NCBI GenBank assembly: GCA_009760855.2
Contig: WPIO01000036.1
Span: 920,001 to 984,000 of the forward strand
DNA length: 64,000 nt
From: Cristatella mucedo
Lineage: Eukaryota > Bryozoa > Phylactolaemata > Cristatellidae
Reading direction: 5' to 3'
Part shown: piece by piece, positions 21,129 through 32,025 of the stretch
How positions within the stretch are numbered: position 1 is the stretch's first letter
Layout of the letters: every line of letters begins with the position of its first letter
The notes under the pieces: generated by a model
The model's input: only the letters and a program-made list of their open reading frames with translations
Databases searched by the model: none
What the model was told of the DNA's origin: nothing
Position numbers and translations under genes: made by a program

Positions 21129-23835
21129 CAATATAATAATAATAATAATATTGCACTTGATAAAGCGCCCTCAGAGAACTTAATCTCTTTCTAGGCGCTT
21201 TACATTTGCTGCAAAGTGATACGCAATAGAATAGTAAGTAAAATCATGCTTGAAAAACAAACAAATAGAATAACATGGTTAGGGGTTACATGCACTGGGT
21301 CAGCATGCAAATGTGGTTAGTGGCAGCATGAACAGTGTCAGCACGCATAAGCACATCGAGGACGAATCACAAGGACCCACTAAATGCTGTCCTAAATAGG
21401 TATGTTTTTAAGTTTCTTTTAAATGTGGTCAGGTCAGGGGATGTTCTGATGCAGGTCGGGAGGGAGTTCCAGGCTGTGGGAGCATACGAGCTAAATGCAC
21501 GGTCTCCAAAGGATTTAAGGTTTGTGCGAGGTATTTCTAGACTGTTGGATTCCGAAAAGCGAGTGGTACGATGCTTTGCCTGATGGGTTAGTGTATCTGA
21601 AAGATAGGCTGGAGCCATAGAATGAAGAGACCTAAAAGTGAGCGACAAAACCTTGAAGTCAATCCGTTGCTTGACTGGTAACCAGTGCAGGTCGGCGAGA
21701 AGTGGAGTAATGTGGCAACTGCGACGCTCACGACAGACAAGCCTAGCTGCAGAGTTTTGCACCAGCTGCAATCGCCTGATCGCACATGCTGGTAGGCCAG
21801 TAAGCAGTGAGTTGCAGAAGTCGAGACGAGATGTCACGAATGCATGGACCAACTTGGACGTGGTATCCTTATCTAAACAAGCCCTAATTTTAGCAATGTT
21901 ATGAAGCTGAAAATAGGCTGATTTGACTGTGGAGCTGATGTGGTCGTCTAACGAGAGGTCGCTTTGGAATATGACACCTAGATTTCGAGCTGATGCAACT
22001 GGAGATATGCTGGCAGAGCCAATTTTGAAAGTCAGCCTTTCCAATTTCTGAATAACACTAGGTTTGCCCATAACTAGTAAGTTAGTTTTATCATCGTTTA
22101 GTTTTAGAAAATTTGCTGCCATCCATGATCGGATGTCATCAATGCATGCAGCAAGTGAGTTGAGAGAATTTGAGGTGCTCGAAGGCTGGGAGGGATCAAA
22201 GCAAAGGTACAACTGAGTGTCATCCGCATAGAAGTGAAAGCCTAGATTGTGCTTGGCAATCACATCAGCGAGAGGGAGAGTATAAACGGTGAAAAGGACC
22301 GGACCTAGCACAGAGCCCTGAGGTACTCCATATTTTAGAGGTACTTCAGATGATCTTTGTCCATTCACGTTAACACTCTGGAGTCTCCCACTGAGATAGG
22401 ACCTGAACCACTGCAGAGCAGTGCCAGTGATGCCCAGGCGAGATGAGAGGCGCTCTAGAAGTACTTTGTGATCGATGGTATCAAAAGCTGCCGAAAGATC
22501 GAGCAAAACAAGAAGAGACACTCTACCCATGTCTGCATTCCTAAGTAGGTCGTTGTATACCCGAAGCAATGCTGACTCTGTGGAGTGATTAGCTCTAAAG
22601 CCAGACTGGAACTTACTAGCAAGGTGTGAGGTTTCGATATACGAGTTCAGCTGGTCTGCCACGACCCGTTCCAGTGTCTTTGATAGGAATGGTAGAAGGG
22701 AGACTGGGCGGTAGTTGCTTAAGTTCTCTTGGTCTAGTGTAGCTTTCTTGAGAAGTGGCCTGACTACAGCTTTTTTGAAAGGTGCTGGGACCTGACCTGA
22801 GGCTAATGACATATTAATGATGTTGGTTATGCATGGCAGCAGCAGATCAATGCAACGTAGGAGCAGGACAGTGGGAATAGGGTCCAGTGGACTTGTTGTC
22901 TTCTTTGATTGAGATACGAGCTTTAGGACTACGTCACTCGTGACCTGTTTAAATGCAGACATTGAGGCGCAGCCAGGAACCGAGGAACAGCATTCTAGTG
23001 GGAAGGTTGTCATCGCAGGGATGGATTCCCTGATTTTGTCTATCTTCTGCACAAAGAATCGAGAGAAGCGATCGGCTAGATCATCACAAGGATCATCAGG
23101 TAAGGAGCTAACCTGGGAACGGTTGAGGAGATGGTTTATTGTCGACATCAGCATTTTTGGATTGTGCATCTGTGATTGAACAATGTTTCTATAGAAGCTA
23201 GACTTAGCCTTTGCTAGGATCGATTGGTACGACCTACAGTAGTCTTCATATGCCTGTCGATGGACAGTTAGTCCGGATCTTTTGTATGCCTTTTCAAGCT
23301 TTCGTTTAGTAGACTTGGCTAGTTTAATGTCTGTGGTAAACCATAGGCCGTCTGGGCGGGGGTGCACAGTGCGCTTTGTCAAAGGTGCAAACTCGTCGAG
23401 CGTGTCAGCTAGTGTCGTGTTGTAGCAATCTACCAGTGATGACAGATCGGAGGGAGGACTGAGCAGCAAAGGTGAAGCAGATATGCTCGCACGGACAGCA
23501 TCGATATCAAGGGTCTTGAGGTTTCGCGATTCACAGGTTATTTTAGAGGAGAATGTGGGCACACACTGTAGATTGAATGAGATCTGCATGTGGTCAGATA
23601 AGCAGGATTTGGTGATAACTGGTGATGACAAAGTGCAGTTATATGAGAAAAATTTGGTCGAGTGTGTGACCCTTGATGTGGGTAGGGCCATGCACATGAG
23701 CCACAAGAGATAATGAGTCTGTCAATGTACGAAATTCGGTGCTGAAAGCGTCAGATAAGTTATCGGTCGTTTAATTAGATGCTGGAAAAGTAGGCCGGTC
23801 GGACTAATGCCTTGTTGTCTTAATTCTGTTACATT
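21129..23835 (-). mobile_element. L2-A LINE, best copy, 5'-truncated
   Basis: L2-clade non-LTR retrotransposon. On the minus strand it reads: end of the endonuclease domain, reverse transcriptase, C-terminal domain (stop at 21367), 236-bp 3' UTR with stem-loop, and (ATT)n at 21129-21150. The 5' part (most of the endonuclease and any ORF1) is absent. Endonuclease sequence corresponding to 'HVHGPTHIKGHTLD' around 23655-23700 is in a different frame from the RT ORF, so a one-base slip at the run of T near 23650 has broken it. Confidence 0.93.
21367..23706 (-). CDS. L2-clade ORF2 fragment (endonuclease end + reverse transcriptase)
   Basis: 779-codon open frame. The first ~20 residues are out of frame relative to the family. 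CLSDHMQISF (residues 35-44) contains the SDH motif that ends the AP-like endonuclease. RT motifs in order: NYRPVSLLP (331-339), SAAFDTIDH (405-413, first catalytic Asp), GVPQGSVLGP (460-469) and YADD (493-496, catalytic Asp pair). The C-terminal region has LVQNSAARLVCRERR, DLHWLPVKQRIDFK and AWNSLPT, typical of L2/CR1 elements. It would encode the enzyme that nicks DNA and copies the LINE RNA; without a full endonuclease and 5' end it is unlikely to be autonomous. The intact RT frame suggests recent insertion. Confidence 0.9.
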   Translation of the reverse strand: MWLMCMALPTSRVTHSTKFFSYNCTLSSPVITKSCLSDHMQISFNLQCVPTFSSKITCESRNLKTLDIDAVRASISASPLLLSPPSDLSSLVDCYNTTLADTLDEFAPLTKRTVHPRPDGLWFTTDIKLAKSTKRKLEKAYKRSGLTVHRQAYEDYCRSYQSILAKAKSSFYRNIVQSQMHNPKMLMSTINHLLNRSQVSSLPDDPCDDLADRFSRFFVQKIDKIRESIPAMTTFPLECCSSVPGCASMSAFKQVTSDVVLKLVSQSKKTTSPLDPIPTVLLLRCIDLLLPCITNIINMSLASGQVPAPFKKAVVRPLLKKATLDQENLSNYRPVSLLPFLSKTLERVVADQLNSYIETSHLASKFQSGFRANHSTESALLRVYNDLLRNADMGRVSLLVLLDLSAAFDTIDHKVLLERLSSRLGITGTALQWFRSYLSGRLQSVNVNGQRSSEVPLKYGVPQGSVLGPVLFTVYTLPLADVIAKHNLGFHFYADDTQLYLCFDPSQPSSTSNSLNSLAACIDDIRSWMAANFLKLNDDKTNLLVMGKPSVIQKLERLTFKIGSASISPVASARNLGVIFQSDLSLDDHISSTVKSAYFQLHNIAKIRACLDKDTTSKLVHAFVTSRLDFCNSLLTGLPACAIRRLQLVQNSAARLVCRERRSCHITPLLADLHWLPVKQRIDFKVLSLTFRSLHSMAPAYLSDTLTHQAKHRTTRFSESNSLEIPRTNLKSFGDRAFSSYAPTAWNSLPTCIRTSPDLTTFKRNLKTYLFRTAFSGSL

Positions 23836-23839
23836 CTTT

Positions 23840-24310
23840 CACAGTCTTTCGGTTCATAAAATGTAAAGTTAGTAACTTTTTACTCTGTTCTGGGACTTTT
23901 AGTTTTGAAACTTCCAACCGAATATATATTTAGACTGTTTATGAACATTCTGCATACGCTTAAATTATTGAAAAAACTTAGAAGGTGCCATCGGTTCTTT
24001 GATATGATGAACAAGTGCATTTTAATGTATCACATGTCTTAATAAACAGCAATATACATATGTATATACCTCCTACACAGTACAGTGTATTTACGGAATA
24101 TTCGTACGCATATGTTGCTATGAGAGGTTTTATATTCCTATGTTATCGAGCGGAGGAAATGGTCGCAGGTAACTCGGCACAGCAGACGTAATGAATGTAA
24201 GTGTTCAGTACTTCTTTCCAATTTTCTTTGAATAAAGAACGAGATAAAGCTATCTGCCTTAGGAAAATACTCGCAGGCTTATCTTGATCGGAATAAATCC
24301 ATTAAAAAAT
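23840..24310. other. unassigned AT-rich stretch
   Basis: No exon or family repeat seen. Confidence 0.4.
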
Positions 24311-24311
24311 A

Positions 24312-24478
24312 CATATGTAAATATAATTCATTTACATGGCGCCCGTAAGAGAACTTAGTCTCTATTCAGGCGCTCCAAAAATGCTACGGGGCTTGAGCCC
24401 ACGACCTCAGTCATTAGTACATTCACCTTGACCTTAGTTCGAGGTGAGCACTATCACCACCACTAACCTGTGGTCTGA
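24312..24478 (-). mobile_element. SINE-A
   Basis: Reverse complement: AATATAATTCATTTACATGGCGCCCGTAAGAGAACTT stem-loop side, GGGGCTTGAGCCCACGACCTC B-box region, then a diverged, slightly lengthened head. Confidence 0.8.
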
Positions 24479-24654
24479 GGAATAAATGCTGCCGCACTGA
24501 AACACTGCAACGGGCTCACTTTAGCGAAAGCGGGAGTAATTTTAAATCGAACTTCTTGCATTGCTTAAATGGCCCTAGAGCTGCAACCATCACGTCGTCA
24601 GTAGCAGGCACAGTTCATTCAGGCGACGTATCGGGATTCAGCGAAACATAGAGA

Positions 24655-24694
24655 TGCCCAAGTAGCCGTTCAGTGCCCCAAGTAGCCGTTCAGT
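24655..24694 (+). repeat. 20-bp tandem repeat
   Basis: Two near-identical units containing CAAGTAGCCGTTCAGT, followed by related AGTAGCCGTACAGTAGC. No coding meaning evident. Confidence 0.85.
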
Positions 24695-24699
24695 AGCCG

Positions 24700-25735
24700 T
24701 ACAGTAGCTGTACGACCTGCATTGACGACAGTTGAACGTTGAAACCTTTAAACTACCATCGTTAGTGCACAACTATGGTTGGTGGAGTCACTTTCCGCCG
24801 TTTCTTCTTCTTTCCGTTTTCGCAGTCACTCTGGATTCAAAATGCGGTCTTCTGGTGGGCGCAGCTTTCAGATGAGCATGAATACACTCAAGTTAACTCA
24901 GAACTTTACAGCAATGCCTTTCGTAATTCGCATCCAGTTTGGCGTTCTGCGGTCCGCTGGAGTTCTCTACATGACCACGGGCGAACCAAGTGACCGACTT
25001 TCAATATTCTGGCCAAAAGTATAGCAAACTAATGATGCCAGCAGTGCTCTACTCTACAGAAAAATATATCATGCGGCTTCTCGCATGGGATAATTGAAAT
25101 AATAACTGTAATAGTAGGTTGCTTGCACACCACCCTAATAGAACTTAATATATGTCCATATGTTTTAGAACTCGCAGTAATTGAATCCATATTCAAGGGT
25201 TACTTACTGGTTATTACACGGCATGAAGCATGCAAAAGCAAACGAGTTTTATACTTGAGTCAGCACGCTCAAGATGCATGACGACACTCTTGGCAGCCTG
25301 AGAGTAAGACCTCTGGCAAGTCGCATGCACCGAATCATCATGCACATGGAATAAAAATAATAATCACGATAGTTCGTGTGCGTATAGCCCTAAGAGCAAC
25401 TAGTCTCTGTCCTGGTCTTTTACTAGTCGCTGCCAGAGAATCATTACCCAGGGATAGTAACGAGAAGGTTATTTAGTCTGCAAAACGAGCAAGTATCATG
25501 CTTTGGCCAGCTCGAGATAATATTAAGATACTCCAGGCCGCCGACTTTAAGGCCTGTTGCTGGTAATACATACTCTGTCGTGCACAGCTACTCACTCGAA
25601 GTGCTTGCGTACAGCATGCATGAACAAATGAGAAGCGCTCACTGGGTAAAAGAGGAAGCTAGCGGCACACGTGTGCGTCATTAGCTGCGACGTTAACAAT
25701 GTCACGCGATTGCATGTAGTGACCGTAGCCGTGTA
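24700..25735. other. unassigned stretch
   Basis: Mostly unassigned. At 25388-25428 there is a faint reverse-complement SINE-A/L2 tail (CCCTAAGAGCAACTAGTCTCTGTCC). Two overlapping short frames at 24775-25024 have no splice support. Confidence 0.35.
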
Positions 25736-26085
25736 TGCATCAAATGTCTGAATGAAATCGGAAACGGTGAGGTAAGGTGTGGCAGGCCAGGCATTGGACT
25801 GGTCTCGGCCAAGCTCTGCATTTCCTCCCGAGTTCCGCCCTCCGCTGGCTTACTATTCTCTTCTGTGCACTCCGCTCGACCTCAAGCTTACTAGTGTCCG
25901 TTGCACTTGGCCAGCTAAGCCCACTCCGATCAAGTCCGTGCACCGAGCCCGGCGTGCACGCACCCTCAGCCGAAGGTCGCAGTCGATCGCCACAGTCTGC
26001 GGCACTTGCACTGCGTCAATTGCATCACCCTGTCCACTGAGGGATTACAGCCAGTCGAGAAGCGCGCTGCAGGCTGAGCGAATGA

Positions 26086-26358
26086 GATCGACGCGCTTCC
26101 GAACGCTCCCGTGAGCTCGCGCTGCCATTGGATTCAGATACGTTTTGGAAGCTTTTGGCGGGCGAAGTCGACCAAGTGGCATCAGTGCGTGTTGGTGAAG
26201 GTCGACTGCTCACCGCTCTTCTGCACTGCTTGCATGTGCTCACAAAGACTCGCCGAGCAATCGCAGAAACGCTCGGCGAGATTGAGCACCACTGCGTCGT
26301 CTGCGACAGCTCCTTCGGCAGCCGTGCTACCAAGCAGATGGCTAAGAGCCACGTCTCG
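26086..26358 (+). CDS. exon-like ORF, unrecognised
   Basis: 91 open codons ending at a strong donor (CTCG|GTGAGAGG), in a GC-rich island (25740-26400). The product has an amphipathic part (DTFWKLLAGEVDQVASV, LLTALLHCLHVLTKTRRAI) and a CxxC pair in HHCVVCDSSFGS. The codon third positions look coding. The 5' boundary is unclear: a TGA lies at 26083 and no clean acceptor was found. Antisense frames overlap it. Confidence 0.35.
26249..26280 (+). repeat. hairpin, 10-bp perfect arms
   Basis: CTCGCCGAGC and its exact reverse complement GCTCGGCGAG separated by 12 nt, inside the exon-like ORF. Confidence 0.85.
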
Positions 26359-26702
26359 GTGAGAGGCAAGCGAAATTAGCGCTGCCCTGTCCTTTCCCAT
26401 ACTTCGATCGCTGAAGCTATTTGGGCTACTTCACCACCACTGCACTTGCCATGATTAAATCTAAGCTCGTCACCTGCGTTAGAGCGAGCTAGCAGCATTC
26501 TAAAACTGCCATTCCTTGGCGAGAGGTTGGATCCTTGGTAAGTGATTGACTTCGAAATGTGCAATGATTTAAACTTACAGGTCAAGTGGACAGTCAAAGA
26601 AGTATGTGATCAATTTTTTGTACAAGAACATCCTAAAAACATGAAAATTGAGTTTCAAAAATAAAATTTAGATTATTTGTTGAATAAACTTATGTAGAGT
26701 AA

Positions 26703-26800
26703 ACCTTTATCGCCACTGTGAGCGGTGGTGATGGCCGTAAAGGCTCTTCTGTCGCTATACAAAAAGAGGCTGTTAAATCAGCTAGCATTTCTTTTAAACC
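26703..26800 (+). mobile_element. SINE-B, 3' half
   Basis: CCTTTATCGCCACTGTGAGCGGTGGTGATGGCCGTAAAGG, then CTCTTCTGTCGCTATACAAA and AGAGGCTGTTAAATCAGCTAG. The tRNA-like head is missing. Confidence 0.85.
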
Positions 26801-26941
26801 TGTTGCGTAGCTAGCCTCCGAGTCTCAGCTTAGAGCTCAACAGATAGAAGTAAGACTTGTTTTAGACGCCGCTTGCAAAGGCCTCCCATCGGCACTTTTA
26901 GGTTTCTATTCGACAAGTTGGTTTGGTAAGGCAGTTCGGGT

Positions 26942-26944
<3 letters not shown>

Positions 26945-27017
<73 letters not shown>

Positions 27018-27043
27018 TATATATATCTCTCTCTCTCTCTCTC
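26945..27043. repeat. (AT)n then (CT)n
   Basis: About 80 bp of AT followed by about 16 bp of CT. Confidence 0.97.
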
Positions 27044-27062
27044 CAAAGGCCGAAAATGGAGC

Positions 27063-27215
27063 TGTAGCCGTCTGTACTGGTCGGTGATAGTGAAGGAAGA
27101 AAGGTATTCGCTCTCACAACCGATATCGTCGGTTCGAATCCTGCACTTGGGTTATTTAGTATAGCCAACAGCAAGCATTGATGATAGTCAATAAGCTGTT
27201 TAATCAGCTATGAAT
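27063..27215 (+). mobile_element. SINE-B, diverged
   Basis: Head with TAGCCGTCTGTACTGG..., perfect B box GGTTCGAATCC near 27132, and a worn tail (AAGCTGTTTAATCAGCTATG). Confidence 0.65.
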
Positions 27216-27229
27216 CTGCTCTATTTTTC

Positions 27230-28180
27230 ACTTCTCAGTCCACTATGGAGGTTACTCTCAGATAAGTCATTCAATTCCTATAATTACAATGATTCTCATG
27301 GAGACGATACTTGAAACTGCTGCTGCTCTAGGGCACAGATACTTCAGCGAACCTCAAATAGACAGTGGCGAGAAAGGTAACAGTATCGCGCCTATACTTT
27401 TCCCCGAGTTTGTTAGAAATTGATATTTGGCTGAAGATTCTCTGTAAACTTGGTGCGGTGTGGCGGCGTACGTGCGCGATTCTACTCTACGGGCCGCATC
27501 ATAAAAGTCCGTCATGCCGTTTCTTTCAGAGGCAGGGGAACCACTTCGGCCTGATAAATATTTATTTAAGGAGGTCACTGTGGCTTTCAGTTTGAGCTTT
27601 TATACATTTCGGTAGCAAGGTCCGAGTGTATGACGTCGCAGACGGCTCACCGAATGCACCTCTTGCGGAATAAAGGCAGTCGGGTACGGCGTTCCTCTGC
27701 TCGTCTGCGTTTACTCGGTCAGCTGCCGTCTCCTCAATGTCCTTCGAACAAGGGAGAGCGTCGTGAGAGCTATCGCTAAAAAGCGTCAGTAAAAATTCAT
27801 ACATATCATATGGCCTCGATGTCTGCAGTCATTTAATTGTATCTTTTATTAATAGACCTTGCCCGTTAGAGAGGTTGCGAAATAATTAGATTGACGGCGC
27901 AAAAAAGCCTGCGGGTGGTAGGTACATTGTCTATGGTGGCTAAAACACCCCGTCCGACTGTTGGACCGGATCTCGATTATCCACACCAATCATTACAGCC
28001 GTTCAAGCATCCCTATTTGTTCGAAAACTTCTCCGTAAACTAGATTTTTCGCCTCGGATGCTCGGCAACTCGTTCCACGTGGATAGCGGTAGCAGGCGCC
28101 GCGGTTCCGGCGACGTAGTGGGCGATGCACCGCCTTCGGCGTGGAAATTGAAGGTATGCCTGCAGCGATGTTTCCGCAAG
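27230..28180. other. unassigned region
   Basis: Several short frames on both strands; no splice-bounded exon or family repeat identified. Confidence 0.3.
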
Positions 28181-28186
28181 ATTTTG

Positions 28187-28426
28187 CTACGCACACTTCA
28201 CTAGCGCCGAGCGCATCCGGAAAGCTTGCTCAAGGTCAGTTTTTCTCAGGAGCATCAATATCATCATGTCAACATTAACATATGTCGTCAACCTTTGCAC
28301 GGCAACCGTATTTGTAGATTTCCTGAGGCGAGAAAAATGCGTTTTTGAGTTGCCGAGGAGGCTGCGCGATCGCCGAATCGGTCTGAATAGCTTGCTTCTG
28401 AATAGCGTCCTTTTGACTCTCGCCAT
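28187..28426 (-). CDS. possible short ORF, unknown
   Basis: 79 codons from a true ATG in AAGATGGCG context; the product is basic (many Arg/Lys), starting MARVKRTLFRSKLF. No family recognised. It diverges from a short plus-strand ORF starting at 28471, both starts lying in one inverted repeat. Confidence 0.25.
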   Translation of the reverse strand: MARVKRTLFRSKLFRPIRRSRSLLGNSKTHFSRLRKSTNTVAVQRLTTYVNVDMMILMLLRKTDLEQAFRMRSALVKCA

Positions 28427-28475
28427 CTTCTTAGAGCTGTGAGCGAAGTGAGCGGCACGTGTCTTAGAAGATGGC
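28422..28475. promoter_or_regulatory. inverted repeat carrying divergent ATGs
   Basis: GCCATCTTCTTAGA (28422-28435) faces TCTTAGAAGATGGC (28462-28475), one mismatch in 14. Each arm contains AAGATGGC, the YY1-type motif that in many animal promoters overlaps the start codon. This suggests a bidirectional promoter, but no transcript is visible here. Confidence 0.35.
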
Positions 28476-28566
28476 CGGCCTCGATTGCGGCTTCCGCGCG
28501 CGGTGCGCCTACAGCGAGGAGTTTCGGGCTCTTCTTCCGAAGTGGAAATGTAACGAAATTTCTTAA
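28471..28566 (+). CDS. possible short ORF, unknown
   Basis: 31 codons, MAGLDCGFRARCAYSEEF start, with GC-rich third positions in the first two-thirds; then stops. It may be the start of a spliced gene whose donor I cannot place. Confidence 0.2.
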   Translation: MAGLDCGFRARCAYSEEFRALLPKWKCNEIS

Positions 28567-28599
28567 TGTATTAAAATTAAAAGTATCTTAAATGTAATT

Positions 28600-29730
28600 A
28601 AATTTCGGCGCTAGAGTGGCTTTCTTTTTCAGCGTGCAGCGTGCAGCTGCTTTTTCCTAGGATGGGGCGATCGATGCTTTTAGACGGGCACGTTATCCGA
28701 GGTAGGACAGTTAGCCGTTGCGGTGTGGCATCGCAGGTTGGGCGTAAGCGACTGCTTTATTGCGTTCACAAATCCTTTCTGGTGGCACCCTTTCGGTTTC
28801 CTATTAAAACATTACCGTAAATGAGGGAAAGTCAATTTTTTTTATAAACGCGTTTAGAGGAACGCTACAAAGGCAGTTCTTGCTGCACTAGTTCATAGAC
28901 TTAGTTGTTCTCAGATGGTCTCTTAATGCACCTTTCCTGTTAAGAAGTTACTGTAAAATTTGAAATTTAAATCCGTTAGGCTGCTACACAGCGAAACACG
29001 AGTACAGTTGATAAAACTCAATGATTTTTGATAACGTGTGAAAGTATCAAACAAAATCCGAATTGAACTCCTGCAATCGTTCACGCACAGAACTGAATTT
29101 GCATTTGAAATCCAACGTCGAGGCATCAATTGTCGACTGAGTTGCGGAATTTAAAAGGCACAAAGCTTCACAGAAAATAAGCTTTTTAAAAGTCACTAGC
29201 ATGTACCTCAACAAACATTAATCAAGCATCTCGATGTTCCAAGATTCATTAAGTTGTTTCACCAGCTGCATACTATGCGGAGATCTACAAATTTATTATT
29301 TGTAGATATGCTGCTTCCGATTTACTGCTGTGTGAGACACGGTTTTTTAATCGTTTTTATATGCTTTGTCTTATGTTGAACTCGTCAAAAACTTCACATC
29401 TCATTTCTCACATTTTTCTTTTGAAATTTGTACACAAAATATTGGATCTTTGGTCTAATCTTCTCAGTATCTCCTTGAAATTTAACCTCGAAGTGTGACA
29501 GACGGACAGACACACCAAAGACATCATAAGCTGATCATTTGGAATGCTATCAGGATTGTCAACCAGTAACACTATTTATTTTGAAAACTTAGCATAACTA
29601 ACCTTACAGAATGTCCCGTTAATACCTAGTAGCTTCAATTAGTTTTCGCATACTGAAAAGAAATCAGTTAATTCTCGACTTATTCAGAAGTCTAATAATC
29701 GGGTAGTTGGTCACTTGACCTTGCCACAGA
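28600..29730. other. unassigned, mostly AT-rich
   Basis: No exon or known repeat found. Confidence 0.4.
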
Positions 29731-29743
29731 TGCGCTACCGGTC

Positions 29744-29772
29744 CCTGCAGATGGCTAAGCGCCATCTGCAGG
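29744..29772 (+). repeat. hairpin, 12-bp perfect arms
   Basis: CCTGCAGATGGC, loop TAAGC, GCCATCTGCAGG. Confidence 0.95.
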
Positions 29773-29913
29773 ATTTTTTCTGCTGATATTTTTCTGCTGC
29801 CGTGGTTAATTTAAATGGTATTGCGGAACTAGAAATATCGCGCGCGAGCTAGCAATCGCTAGTCAGCTGTCCTAGGCTGGCTACGTTGTACGCTATCATT
29901 ATTTTGCTGGTCG

Positions 29914-30718
29914 GTGCTGCACTTGGCATTCACCGAACAGGCGGCACTGCCGCAGCATCAGGCGAGCACATTTAACGCACGGTCTCGAGCAGTTCGCGAA
30001 TATTCCGTCAGTGCCATAGCTCGCTCGCACCGATCGCACGAGCCTCTTCCGGCTCCGTCGCTCGGCAGCACCAACCATCACGTTGCGCACGCGCGCGCTC
30101 TCCGTCTCTTCAAGATCTCCTCTGCGGGGCGAGACGCCAACAGAGGAGGGCCGACGCAGCGACGAAGCAACTTCAACTGGCGGCCGCCGGTCACGTGCTT
30201 TACAAATTGCACCTACTACTTTCCTCGCGACGCTCAGACCGAATCGCCGACGACCCGTTCTCGAGCCGGAAGTGTGCCGCAGATCGAAGCGGCGTGCCGC
30301 GTCAGAGAGTCGCTCATGGCCGCCCGCCACGCGCTCTGCAAGTACGAGCGAACCAAATACGTACTCCGGCTGCTCGAGCGCGACCACTTCGCGTCTAAGA
30401 CCTGCTCGGGCAAGCCTCAGTCTGCGTCGTCGAAGCCGCTCGTGTCTCGATCGCGGCCGCCCAGCGACGACGACGCCACGGCGACGTCCTGCAAGCGCGG
30501 GCTTCGAGCGCCCGCGGACGTGCAAATTCGCCGCCACCGCGGCGCCGCCGCCGCCGCCGCGCCCATCCGAGTCGCAGTGCGAAATCGAGAAGCGGTGACT
30601 GCCGAAGGGGCCTCCGGCGCCGAGACGTGCACGCGAGCGGCGAGCTTTGTCAGCACGATGGCGTCTGCGATGTGCTCGACTTGCTCACCGCAGAAGAAGA
30701 ACGCAACGCCCGCTAACG
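29914..30718 (+). CDS. GC-rich coding-like block, unrecognised
   Basis: An open frame of 360 codons (to 30996) crosses this GC-rich block. Within it 30290-30540 has strongly GC-biased third positions and reads as plausible protein (VRESLMAARHALCKYERTKY, then VLRLLERDHF). The good donor AACG|GTAAGGG at 30718 suggests the exon ends there, in phase 1. An acceptor-like CTACTACTTTCCTCGCGACGCTCAG ends at 30236, so the true exon may start there. Other frames are also open in part, as expected in GC-rich DNA, so the frame is not certain. No family recognised. Confidence 0.35.
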
Positions 30719-31059
30719 GTAAGGGAGGCAGCCGGCTGCGATCGAGCGACAGGGCGCGGAAACCGTCGAATAAGCGTCCGCCGCAAAAGGGCGGAGCAGC
30801 TACGCTAGCCTCGCTATGCGGTAGGCACGGGCGTTTCCGAGGAGCGATTGAAGCTCTCCAACTTACGCTGCAAAATTCTAGAAGCTCGCGTACGTTCGAG
30901 ATCTTTCTGAAGCAGCCCCTTAATCAAAATAATGAAATATCAAAGTTATGGGTCGTTCAGAGTTCGTCGGATGCAGCTATGTTTAAAGTCGTTTGAAGCT
31001 CTTTGGGAATGATAACTTGACGTTGGATGTGCGGCATTCCTTTGAAGGTCTCGGCTATA

Positions 31060-31290
31060 ATTCCTGCGTGTGCTTATGTTGTGCTGACACTGTGCGTGCT
31101 GCCACTAACAATATTTGCATGCTGACCCTGTGCATGTCACCTCTAACCGTATTATGCTTGTAGACATTTAGCATGCTACCTTTAGCCATTCGACCTTACT
31201 TCGCTTGCAGTAAATGTAAAATGCCTAGAAAGAGATTAAGTTATCTGAGGGCACTATATCAAGTGTGCTGTTATTATTACTATTACGCGT
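31060..31290 (+). mobile_element. L2-A 3' end
   Basis: 3' UTR (GCTGACACTGTGCGTGCTGCCACTAACAA...CATGCTGACCCTGTGCATG), GCAGTAAATG, stem-loop, short ATT-rich tail. Confidence 0.88.
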
Positions 31291-31307
31291 ACACTTTTCT
31301 ATGTGCT

Positions 31308-31605
<298 letters not shown>

Positions 31606-31825
31606 CTCTTAGTATTTATCTCGCTCTTTCGTTGCGGAACCATTCCTCTCTTTTGGTAATTTCTCACCTTTTGTCTTTTCCTATCTGTAACTTCAACTAT
31701 CAGCCGTGAGAAGGCGTTTTTGAATGCGTATTTACATTCGCTTGGGCTCTTTTCATTGGTTGAAGCTTAGTCTTTTCTCACTTTTGGTTATTATCAGTTT
31801 ATATATATAGTTTATTTGATTCTTT

Positions 31826-31976
31826 TTTACAGCACCCTAAAAGACATGAATCTCTAGCCGGGCGTTTCAAATATGCCACAGGGCTTGAACCCATGAACTC
31901 GGTCATAGGCGTTGACACCTTGAGCTTGGTAGTCAAAGAAAAGCACCTTAATCACTGGGAAAAACCATCCTTTTAC
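31826..31976 (-). mobile_element. SINE-A, diverged
   Basis: Reverse complement: CAGCACCCTAAAAGACATGAATCTC, GGGCTTGAACCCATGAACTCGG, ACCTTAATCACTGGGAAAA. Confidence 0.7.
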
Positions 31977-32025
31977 CAAAGATTTTAACTTTAAAATAAT
32001 GAGTTGCATTTTGCCATTCGCGTTA

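Noticed and set aside
21638-23713. Plus-strand ORFs opposite the L2-A ORF (21638-21904, 22940-23179, 23483-23713)
   Set aside because: Antisense of the RT coding region.
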